64,000 nucleotides of DNA from Methanomicrobia archaeon (GTDB taxonomy: Archaea; Methanobacteriota_B; Thermococci; Methanofastidiosales; NM3), in NCBI GenBank assembly GCA_030603445.1, contig JAUVXU010000010.1, positions 1 through 64,000 on the forward strand. Reading direction: 5' to 3'. Within the stretch, counting starts at the first letter, position 1, and each line of letters opens with the position of its first letter. Shown here piece after piece: positions 40,411 to 48,711 of the stretch. A program made the translations under genes and the position numbers. A model generated the notes under the pieces. It did not search any database, was not told where the DNA came from, and saw only the letters and a list, made by a program, of their open reading frames with translations.

Positions 40411-40985
40411 ATCAATCTCTCTTCTAGGAGTTCTTTATATTTCTTTGAATCAATGATATTCTTTACTAGAAGTTGCTTAGCTATATATTCTTTATTTTTT
40501 TCTATCCTCTCTTTCCAATATGAATTTTGAGTATATTTAGGATATGAACGATATATCAATAATAGCAATTCTTCCATACTTACATTGTCATATATTTTTC
40601 TAATTAATTTAACACCATTCAATAAATGAGATAAAGGAATACTATTTTTTTGTTTTATTTTTTTTACTAATTCCAAATATTCATTTTTTCCTTTATTATT
40701 GAGATAAATATATCCTCCACTTAATTCGTCATTGGAGTATTCATACACCCAACAATCTTCTAGAAATATTGGATTTATTATGGCTTCTTTTACATCTTGA
40801 GAAAAGGGACCTTTATAATGTTTAATAAAGTATACAAATTCTTTAATAGAAGGATGAAAATTCCATAATAGAAATATTTCTTTTTGTAAATGTAATTGGC
40901 TTATTTTTTTATTATCGGCACCAAGTACCAATAAAATTAAGTTTTCCAGTGATTTTCTCTTTCCTTCTGATTCATCTATACTCAT
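40407..40985 (-). CDS. Panacea/SocA-like (DUF4065-like) protein
   Basis: ISQLHLQKEIFLLWNF....YKGPFSQDVKEAI resembles the Panacea (I..LKLQKLLYF...YGPV) signature. Confidence 0.5.
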   Translation of the reverse strand: MSIDESEGKRKSLENLILLVLGADNKKISQLHLQKEIFLLWNFHPSIKEFVYFIKHYKGPFSQDVKEAIINPIFLEDCWVYEYSNDELSGGYIYLNNKGKNEYLELVKKIKQKNSIPLSHLLNGVKLIRKIYDNVSMEELLLLIYRSYPKYTQNSYWKERIEKNKEYIAKQLLVKNIIDSKKYKELLEERLI

Positions 40986-41040
40986 ACGATCAACTATTTT
41001 TTCATGATTTTATAAATTGATTATGTGTTTCTCTCTTGAA

Positions 41041-41280
41041 TTATTTTTCTTTATATTTTTCTATAATCTTGAAATATCTTCTAAATGTTTTTATATTAAT
41101 AGTCCAATCATATATAATTCTATTATTTCTATCTCTTTTTTTAGTTTTTATCTTGGATACTAAATTCATTTTTTCTAATTTATTTAAGACTTTTTGTATA
41201 TTATTTAGGCTATGTACAGTAACTTTGTATAATTCCAATCCTGGCATATGTCTATCATTATAATACACAGCACTAACCAC
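41041..41280 (-). CDS. Small winged-HTH-like protein
   Basis: HSLNNIQKVLNKLEKMNLVSKIKTKKRDRNNRIIYDW recognition helix/wing pattern. Confidence 0.5.
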   Translation of the reverse strand: MVSAVYYNDRHMPGLELYKVTVHSLNNIQKVLNKLEKMNLVSKIKTKKRDRNNRIIYDWTINIKTFRRYFKIIEKYKEK

Positions 41281-41312
41281 ATTGATGCCATATTACCCGA
41301 AACATGTTTATT

Positions 41313-41555
41313 CATCTCTAATTAACTCCGCCTTTAGTGAATGATTATCATCATTCTTTGATATATCAAAGGGATTATAAATGAATTTGAAAACATTTTT
41401 CTGCATTTGTCATCGAACTTTTTGCTATGTTACTGGGCATTCGGATAGAATACTGTTTTCCATCGTAAAATATTTTTGCATTATGGATAATTGGTTCATT
41501 TCTATCCTTTTTTAATATATCATAAAGTTCTTTAGCAATTTTCAATATGTTTTTT
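41313..41555 (-). pseudogene. Frameshifted AbrB-like/antitoxin-like ORF
   Basis: NILKIAKELYDILKKDRNEPIIHNAKIFYDGKQYSIRMPSNIAKSSMTNAEK then shifted frame KNVFKFIYNPFDISKNDDNHSLKAELIRDE*. Confidence 0.45.
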
Positions 41556-41699
41556 TAGTCCGAAATAAAAACAGTGATTGAAACGAGCAAAGATGAAATT
41601 TTAGTAAAAGAAGTTAAAATATCTAAAATTTACAAAAAAATTCATTGCACCTATCCACCCGATTGGAATATAGAATGTGAAGATAATGAAGGGAATAAA

Positions 41700-42000
41700 A
41701 AAGAAAAATAAATCGAAAAAAGAATATATCAATATAAATTTAGATAATTTCTCATTATTCAAAGACAATAATAGAAATCCAAAAACATATCCTCAGAATT
41801 GGTCTAAGTATAATATAGGATAGACCATTGGCAAGGTGAATGCCTCAGATTTTCTGTTTGATATCCTTTACACTATTCCATTAATGAGGAAAAAAGGCAA
41901 ATGAAGGCCAAAATTTAATATCAAGGAGATTATCATAACTCCCCATTTTATGCAGAAAACAAGTAAGAGTAGTAGAGGCATATATTTCTTGATTTTATAA
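41700..42000 (+). mobile_element. Degenerate transposase N-terminus
   Basis: NPKTYPQNWSKYNIG* ... LFDILYTIP ... GK*RPKFNIKEIIITPHFMQKTSKSSRGIYFLIL, resembling YPxNWxxYNxAQ...GRPxxxxxDxI...YxxxSSRR of archaeal DDE transposases, with stops and frameshifts. Confidence 0.45.
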
Positions 42001-42190
42001 GATCAAAGAGACATATCTCAAAGATACCTCACTTTAATATCCTATTGAAATATTTGAGCGACACAAACTTAACACTTATATTGCACCATATAATTGAACT
42101 TAGTGCCATGCCATTAGCTATCTTTAACAATTGTGCAACACAGCACACAGACCCTTATGCTTATATATCTTTATAGGGATTTTTGGTATA

Positions 42191-42643
42191 ATGGAGCTAA
42201 CTATCACAGCAAGGGGTCATGATAACATAAGGGCCGCACACAAGACGACCATTGAAATTACCAAAGACCCCGATGTCACTTTGAATGGAGACTGCATAGT
42301 TGCAGTTGGTGCGGATATTGGATTTTGCGACATGCCTGGCGCATTTAAGGAAATGATTAGGGGATCTAAAGTAAGAGTGACATTTTCCTGCGCCGGGCGT
42401 GAGTGGAGCGTGGATGGTGAAGGGACCAAAAAATTGGCCATGCTGCATAAGCAGGAGATGGTTATAAGAAAAAGCTCCTTTGAATGCGCACGCACGCTTA
42501 TGATAAATGCCGACAAGGCTTCCTGTGATATGCCGGATGACATAGTTTCTAGCATGCAGGACCCCAAAAACATGATAAATATTACCTTATCTATCATAGG
42601 TCCACGAAGTAACAAACATCCTCATCAAAATAACCACATCTAA
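42191..42643 (+). CDS. DUF371 family protein
   Basis: ITARGHDNIRAAHKTTIEITKDPDVTLNGDCIVAVGAD. Confidence 0.88.
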   Translation: MELTITARGHDNIRAAHKTTIEITKDPDVTLNGDCIVAVGADIGFCDMPGAFKEMIRGSKVRVTFSCAGREWSVDGEGTKKLAMLHKQEMVIRKSSFECARTLMINADKASCDMPDDIVSSMQDPKNMINITLSIIGPRSNKHPHQNNHI

Positions 42644-43175
42644 AATCATCCTTCGCAAGGCCCAGGCGCTTGGAAAGCATGTACATGTACCAATACACCT
42701 GCGTTGATGCATAACGCTCTTTTTCTGCATTAGGCTTGTAGTCCCATACCTCTATCTTGTCAGTTAGCCTAAGCACATCTATATGCCCTGTTAGGGGTGA
42801 TGAGAATCCTGCATTTATGGTCTCGTCCTCTTCTAGCCATACAGGTACCTCAACAGCAACTGTTGCACGGTCGTTTTCAAGGAGAAACATCTCGACCCTG
42901 CTGTGATTTGATGAATAGCGCTCCTGGTACAGCTTCTTTCCACAGGCCGTGAACTTTGATATGGGGTGGCGGACGCGATTGACATAGTACCTGGGCGCCT
43001 TTAGTTTGGACGCGCGCGGTTCCTGACAGAAGTGTTCATGAGGGCATGCGTCAATGGATGAGAAGTATGAGAGAAGATTGTTTGAATATTGTTCCATGGG
43101 GTGGTCTGTTAGTTTGTCCTTCTCATATCGAAACCAGTAGTACCACCCATGATGAAAGCTTTTTGAGATTATCAT
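42594..43175 (-). CDS. PD-(D/E)XK nuclease-like protein
   Basis: GHIDVLRLTDKIEVWDYKP catalytic core, downstream Q/Y motif STQVYWYMYML. Confidence 0.7.
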   Translation of the reverse strand: MIISKSFHHGWYYWFRYEKDKLTDHPMEQYSNNLLSYFSSIDACPHEHFCQEPRASKLKAPRYYVNRVRHPISKFTACGKKLYQERYSSNHSRVEMFLLENDRATVAVEVPVWLEEDETINAGFSSPLTGHIDVLRLTDKIEVWDYKPNAEKERYASTQVYWYMYMLSKRLGLAKDDFRCGYFDEDVCYFVDL

Positions 43176-43199
43176 ATGCCTATCACGCCTCTTTTGCGC

Positions 43200-44237
43200 T
43201 TAAATCTTATTTATTATTTTGTTGTATGCGGCCTCTGTGCGATTAGCAACGCATCTCCAAGTAAATTTAGAAGCGGTCTTAAGCCCATTTTTTATAAGCT
43301 TTTTACGAAGTGCATCATCCGTTGTTACCGCATGAAGCTGTCTTGTTAGCTCATCCACATCCGAGAATAGCAGTCCGTTCTCCCCATAATCAATTATCTC
43401 CCTTAGTGCAGAGGTGTTCCTGCCAATTGCCGGGACTCCAGAGGCCATTGCCTCTAGTATGGTCAGGCCAAAGCCCTCCTCCTGTGAAGGGAGAACCAGC
43501 GCCTTTGCCTTATTTAAAAGCGAGGGCACATCGCTTGAATAACCTACAAAGGACGTGTTGACATTTCTGTGGCTTGCAAGCCATTTTAGACGAGGCCTCT
43601 GTGGGCCGTCCCCAACAATTACAAGCTTCTCATCTGTGCCACGCAGTGCATCTATTATGTCGCTTACCTTCTTTTGCTCTGTAAGGGAACCAACATAGAT
43701 AATATGCTCTTTTTTATCATCTGAAGGAGAGAATCTGGAAGTGTCAACACCATTTGGGATATAATAGGTCGGAACGTCGGTTATGTATGATACCTTTTTT
43801 TCCAGTGCCTTGCTTACGCAGATAACGCCATTAGTATTATGTAATGCTCTATTTATCAAAAAACGTCCAACCCGTTCCATGTATAGAAAGTTAATATCAC
43901 TTCCATGAGCCGTCACCACATGAGGTATTCCATATTTTTTTGACAATTTTGACCCAACATATCCTGGCGGCATCATATAATGTGAATGTATTATATCGAT
44001 ATCATGTTTTTCTATAAGCGATTTTGCGGTGGCTTGCGCATTCTTGATAAATGATATTCCCCTGAAGTGGGACCATGTATTTACCATGTGCACGTCTTCG
44101 CTGTTAGACCCTTTATGATTGTATGTCAGGACATGCACATTATGCCCAAGTGATTCCAATGACACCTTAAGATTATAAGTGTGGGTAGCTATCCCGCCTA
44201 TATGAGGGGGATGCAAGCCGATAAAAAGAATATTCAT
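43200..44237 (-). CDS. Glycosyltransferase family 4
   Basis: MNILFIGLHPPHIGGIATHTYNL, YVGSLTEQKKV, PSQEEGFGLTILEAMASGVPAIG. Confidence 0.93.
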   Translation of the reverse strand: MNILFIGLHPPHIGGIATHTYNLKVSLESLGHNVHVLTYNHKGSNSEDVHMVNTWSHFRGISFIKNAQATAKSLIEKHDIDIIHSHYMMPPGYVGSKLSKKYGIPHVVTAHGSDINFLYMERVGRFLINRALHNTNGVICVSKALEKKVSYITDVPTYYIPNGVDTSRFSPSDDKKEHIIYVGSLTEQKKVSDIIDALRGTDEKLVIVGDGPQRPRLKWLASHRNVNTSFVGYSSDVPSLLNKAKALVLPSQEEGFGLTILEAMASGVPAIGRNTSALREIIDYGENGLLFSDVDELTRQLHAVTTDDALRKKLIKNGLKTASKFTWRCVANRTEAAYNKIINKI

Positions 44238-44269
44238 TGGATATATAAAGAAGAATGGATATAAATAAC

Positions 44270-45496
44270 TTATCTTCTTGCCCTGCCGTGCGCCATATGG
44301 GCCTTTGTAAGATCTTTTGATGCCAAAGCGCCTATGAGTGATATCTCGCCGGCCAAAACTATGCTCCCAAACACCTCAGCTAGCGCCTTGCAGTTGTGCC
44401 CTGGCTCATCGCCACTCCCAAGCAACCCAAGAATCGATAAGGCCTCCTTTTGAGTAGGAAGGTGTGTTCCAGCGCCAAATGTTGCAAGAGGCACGTCAGG
44501 CAGCGTCACGTTTGCATACAGGTCCCCGTCTTCCTCTTCCATCATCGTAAGGCCCATCGAGGCCTCGACAACGTGTGCCAGGTCCTGTCCTGTGGCTGCA
44601 AAAAACGCAGCGGCTATGTTTGCGAAGTGTGCATTAAATCCACCAAGAGCGCCTGCACGCGCGCCTCCAATATAGATCTTACGATAACACACATCAGCCA
44701 TTTTCTCAGCAGTTGTCTTTAGCTTTGAAACTACTACTTCTTTTGGAATAAGCACTTCTGCAGTAATGGATTTTCCCCTGCCCATGATGAAGTTTATGGC
44801 AGCAGACTTCTTGTCAACGCACATGTTGCCAGAAACCGCAACAAGATTTGCCCACGAGAACTTTGACTCTATGAACTGGGCTATTGCATCACTTGCCTTT
44901 GTGGCAGAGTTCATGGCCATCGAGTCTCCAGTTGAGAACTCAAAGCGCAAGAATAGATTTTTTCCTGTAACAAAAGGCGTAAAAGCAACAAGTTTGGTAA
45001 AGCGGGTCTCCTTGTTAGAAACATCTTTTATCTCATCGAAATTTTCCTTTACCCATGTGGCTAGCTTATGCGCATGCCTAGCATCCGGCACACGAAAAAG
45101 CGGTGCGCGGGTCATGACGTCGCCAAGCAGCATTGCAACAGCGCCTCCTGACGCGGTGATTGCCGAGCATCCTCTATTAGTGGATGCTATTAGGGCGCCC
45201 TCTGTAGTTGCAAGCGGCACGTAGTACGTGCCAGACGCATAGTCGCCTTGTATTTTCAGCGGCCCTGCAATGCCCATAGGCAGCTGTGCAGCCCCTATCG
45301 TGTTCTCCGCGTTCTTCCCGCAAATGATATCAAAGTCAAAGGACGTGTTTGCAATATTCTTTAAAGATGTCTTGCTCTCTCTTTCTAGGAAAGCGCGGCG
45401 TAGCGCAGTCGCCTCATTGCCCCCGTACGCCTTGTCCAAAGCATGAAGCTTTGTCTTGCCTGACCTAATTCCATTTAAAATTTCTTCCTTATCCAT
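44270..45496 (-). CDS. hmgA: Hydroxymethylglutaryl-CoA reductase (class I type)
   Basis: ENTIGAAQLPMGIAGPL, TTEGALIASTNRGCSAI, FSTGDSMAMNSATKA, GEISLIGALASKDLTKAHMAHGR. Confidence 0.97.
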   Translation of the reverse strand: MDKEEILNGIRSGKTKLHALDKAYGGNEATALRRAFLERESKTSLKNIANTSFDFDIICGKNAENTIGAAQLPMGIAGPLKIQGDYASGTYYVPLATTEGALIASTNRGCSAITASGGAVAMLLGDVMTRAPLFRVPDARHAHKLATWVKENFDEIKDVSNKETRFTKLVAFTPFVTGKNLFLRFEFSTGDSMAMNSATKASDAIAQFIESKFSWANLVAVSGNMCVDKKSAAINFIMGRGKSITAEVLIPKEVVVSKLKTTAEKMADVCYRKIYIGGARAGALGGFNAHFANIAAAFFAATGQDLAHVVEASMGLTMMEEEDGDLYANVTLPDVPLATFGAGTHLPTQKEALSILGLLGSGDEPGHNCKALAEVFGSIVLAGEISLIGALASKDLTKAHMAHGRARR

Positions 45497-45505
45497 CTTA
45501 TCACG

Positions 45506-45673
45506 TTACTCGTCATCATCACGGCGAGTTTTTCCTATAGAACGGTAAACTTCCCACACGCCGCTGATATTAAACGCCTGCAAAGCACCTTTGCACGATG
45601 AACATTTGAATATTTCTCCATCTATATCAGGTATTTTTATATCACTTTCACAGATTGGACAATTTTGTATCAT
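45506..45673 (-). CDS. 55-aa zinc-ribbon protein, LysW-like size (not in ORF track)
   Basis: MIQNCPICESDIKIPDIDGEIFKCSSCKGALQAFNISGVWEVYRSIGKTRRDDDE*. Confidence 0.7.
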   Translation of the reverse strand: MIQNCPICESDIKIPDIDGEIFKCSSCKGALQAFNISGVWEVYRSIGKTRRDDDE

Positions 45674-45724
45674 GATGTTACCCCCATTCTACAAAGACAG
45701 ATTTTTTCAATGAATATAAAAATG

Positions 45725-46294
45725 TTACTGATAAAACAGCAACACTCCAGACCTTCTTATCTTGCGTGCTACACTAAAGGCCAATCCTGCCTTAATAACG
45801 TCACCTGCAATAAAAGGTATCACGCCAACTTTAAGGGCAGCATATAGCCCCATGCCTGTGAAGTTCATGAGCTGCAAGATCCCAATCGCATATATTGCAA
45901 CGATTCCTGCTGCAAGGGCGATGATATCTGTAAGTACAATACTATGTTTATCTGTAAATTTAGATAGGATTGCCTTTCCGCCCTCCATTATGGCGCCAAC
46001 CATATATGCAGCAAATACGAATCCGACGATATACCCTCCTGTGGGGCCTGCTAGTATCCCAAGACCAGACGTCCCTCCAGCAAATACAGGAAGCCCTACT
46101 AATCCCATTCCAACGTAACATAGCTGTGAGAGTGCACCTAGGCGCTTTCCAAGCACAAGTCCGGATAAAAGGACAAAAAACGTCTGGAGCGTTATTGGAA
46201 CAAGCGGTAGTGGAATATGGATAAAAGCACCTATTGCTGTTAGTGTTGCAAATAGCGCTACGAAAGCGATTTCTTTGGATTTCATAGTAATCAC
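45725..46294 (-). CDS. bioY: Biotin transporter BioY
   Basis: IHIPLPLVPITLQTFFVLLSGLVLGKRLGALSQLCYVGMGLVGLPVFAGG. Confidence 0.95.
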   Translation of the reverse strand: MITMKSKEIAFVALFATLTAIGAFIHIPLPLVPITLQTFFVLLSGLVLGKRLGALSQLCYVGMGLVGLPVFAGGTSGLGILAGPTGGYIVGFVFAAYMVGAIMEGGKAILSKFTDKHSIVLTDIIALAAGIVAIYAIGILQLMNFTGMGLYAALKVGVIPFIAGDVIKAGLAFSVARKIRRSGVLLFYQ

Positions 46295-46328
46295 ATTGTA
46301 AACTTAGTTAATCGTGGAAGTTTACAAT
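46295..46328. promoter_or_regulatory. BirA-type biotin operator candidate
   Basis: ATTGTAAACTT-12nt-AAGTTTACAAT perfect 11-bp inverted repeat; equals TTGTAAACT-N14-AGTTTACAA, directly upstream of bioY. Confidence 0.75.
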
Positions 46329-46413
46329 CTAATAAAAAGTTTTTGGTTTAATAGTTAACTATTTTATGGCAAAAAACGTAAACTTTATATAAACCGTTTT
46401 ATATGTTTATTTA

Positions 46414-47394
46414 ATGGGTATTAGAAAGCTTGCTTTATTTTTTTCATTTGCAATTGTCACTTGCGCCTTGCTTGCAGCCTCGTTTGCACCTATAGCTGCA
46501 GAGGTAAGGTCCACAGGGCCACAGGAGATACTCCTGGAAAGCGAACAAAGCATTATTGTTGGAGAAAACTACACTTACTATTTAACTCTTGTTAATTTGG
46601 ACCCCTGCGACAAGCTGCTTTCAAACGATTTCACATGCGTTCCATCGATTGCTGTAGACATGATACAAATAGACAATGCAACAAATGAAGTGCTCCAGAC
46701 GATATCACTAGAGCACCTGCATTTTGGTTATCAAGATGTTGATATTCAGTACGATGACATAACAATTGTTTCGTTAAATGTCTTAAATATTGCGTTTTTT
46801 GAAAACAAGGCAAAAGTTGAAATAGGATACACCAGCACCACGACTGCGGCAGATCTCATTGAAATTACCTCAAAGGATGACAACATAAACGCTGTGTTAG
46901 GATATAACAACAATACTACTATCTATATTAACAATCCTAGCAAGAACGATATAGACGTGTTCTTCTCAGTAGAAAGTGCAGCCTCTTCATCTGTTTTGAC
47001 AATTAAATGGGGGGGGTCAGAAAAGAGCATTAAAACAGGCAATGAAAGATTAATAGTACTGCATCAGGGAAATAATACCCTAACACTCTCATTCATACCA
47101 AGAGAAGAAGGGCATCAGGTGCTTTCCTTCTTTGTAAAGGTAGATGATAAAATAATCGGGATAGTGCTTCCGGTACTAGTACACCCAGTGGATGATATCT
47201 CATCTGATATTATTTTTGCAAATCGTGCCTCATTTGATGACGTTCTAAATGACCAAAAAATAGTAGGGGACGTTAAGATGGACTCAGTCTATCTCTTGGG
47301 TTTCTCCTTCATACTCCTCGTAATGGGTGGCGTCCTCGGATTCGTACATACTTCCAACGGCGGCTCTTTTGGTTCTATAGATAAGGAAAAATAA
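46414..47394 (+). CDS. Exported protein with C-terminal TM anchor
   Basis: Signal LALFFSFAIVTCALLAASFAPIAA; C-terminal VYLLGFSFILLVMGGVLGFVHTS. Confidence 0.7.
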   Translation: MGIRKLALFFSFAIVTCALLAASFAPIAAEVRSTGPQEILLESEQSIIVGENYTYYLTLVNLDPCDKLLSNDFTCVPSIAVDMIQIDNATNEVLQTISLEHLHFGYQDVDIQYDDITIVSLNVLNIAFFENKAKVEIGYTSTTTAADLIEITSKDDNINAVLGYNNNTTIYINNPSKNDIDVFFSVESAASSSVLTIKWGGSEKSIKTGNERLIVLHQGNNTLTLSFIPREEGHQVLSFFVKVDDKIIGIVLPVLVHPVDDISSDIIFANRASFDDVLNDQKIVGDVKMDSVYLLGFSFILLVMGGVLGFVHTSNGGSFGSIDKEK

Positions 47395-48636
47395 GACCAC
47401 GATAACACATACAATGGCTATGCCTGCAATAGCGTATAATATCATTCTTTCCTCCTTATCCTTCTCTATTTGTGCCAGTGCGTCCATCTTTTCTTTATTT
47501 AATAATATATAATCGTCACATTGCACAGCCATCGCATCATCATCAAGTGCTACAAACTTCTCTTTTGCAGATTCTAGGGTAGTTATAGACTGCTCGTAGC
47601 TTTCCTGGGAGTAAAGCTGTACGCCATACTCAAATGCGGTGTTTGCCAATATGAACTTGTCACAAAGCGCAGATGCGCTGTTGCATTCCTCAACTAGTGA
47701 TGCATCACTAAGAAGAAGGGCTGCATCGTTGTAAAGTTGCTTTGAGTCGCTGTATCTCTTCTCCAAGAACGCTTGCTGTGCCTGGGAATATATCCCAAGT
47801 GCATATAGCTGCTCATCGCAAAACTCTATGCTGCCATTTATGGCATCAAGCGTCTCCTTCTTTGAGGTGTATTCCTTTGCGGCTGTAAAGGAATCCTTGG
47901 CCTCCTGCCAGCTCCCTTCCTTAAATGCCTCAAGCGCTGATTCGTAAGTCATAAAGAAGAAGCAGTTCTTGAGGCGCACTTCTATCTTTATTAAAAGGGA
48001 TGATACGCCCAACTCACCATATATTACTGCTATATCCGCATAAAGTACGCTTGCAGAAATGTAATCGCCATCAAAATAGTAGTTCTCGGCTTCCAAGAAC
48101 TTGGACTGGGCCAGCTTGAACTCGTTGCAGTCACTGATCTTCTCGTTGCAAAGCGATATTTTCTCATCGTTCTCTGCAATTATGTATATCTCTATTGCCT
48201 GAGTGAAGTAGTCTATTGCCATATCAAACTCGCCATCGCTCATCGCTGCAAGGCCCAAGTTGTACAATTCGTCTCCCTGCACTCCGATGCCTGCTAGCAT
48301 CTCGTCAATGATTAATCTCATGTTAGAATATGTTATCTTCAGATCACCAGCAAGCTTTCGCTCATCATTTATAAAAAGAACAGGTATGCCACTGTTGCCA
48401 TATCTTGAAGTGTAGTCGTTCCATATAGCCTGATTCTCTGAGAGATATATATTATACTTGTTAATCTCCACTAAATCGCCGTAATGGTCTTTGATATCAT
48501 CTAAAACGTCAGAAGTTGCCCTGCAATGGGAACATCCTGGAGAATAAAAGTATACTATCTCAATCGGCGCGGCAGCTGTCACTGGAACGAATGTAAGCAA
48601 TAATAAGACTAATACGATTACGCCACTTTTCTTCAT
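47284..48636 (-). CDS. Exported thioredoxin-fold plus TPR protein with C-terminal TM
   Basis: YFYSPGCSHCRATSDVL, repeated TPR-like YNLGLAAMSDGEFDMAIDYFTQA; C-terminal ILYAIAGIAIVCVIVVLFFLIYR. Confidence 0.8.
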   Translation of the reverse strand: MKKSGVIVLVLLLLTFVPVTAAAPIEIVYFYSPGCSHCRATSDVLDDIKDHYGDLVEINKYNIYLSENQAIWNDYTSRYGNSGIPVLFINDERKLAGDLKITYSNMRLIIDEMLAGIGVQGDELYNLGLAAMSDGEFDMAIDYFTQAIEIYIIAENDEKISLCNEKISDCNEFKLAQSKFLEAENYYFDGDYISASVLYADIAVIYGELGVSSLLIKIEVRLKNCFFFMTYESALEAFKEGSWQEAKDSFTAAKEYTSKKETLDAINGSIEFCDEQLYALGIYSQAQQAFLEKRYSDSKQLYNDAALLLSDASLVEECNSASALCDKFILANTAFEYGVQLYSQESYEQSITTLESAKEKFVALDDDAMAVQCDDYILLNKEKMDALAQIEKDKEERMILYAIAGIAIVCVIVVLFFLIYRTKRAAVGSMYESEDATHYEEYEGETQEID

Positions 48637-48711
48637 TAAGAGAAATCGCTTAAAACAGTATATATACTTTATGCTATATGGGAAAAAAAAGAAAAAAAAA
48701 GAAAGGAGGTT

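Noticed and set aside
38431-42130. Prophage or integrative element with att sites
   Set aside because: AT-rich island with transposase debris, but no integrase, tRNA boundary or direct repeats were visible at either edge
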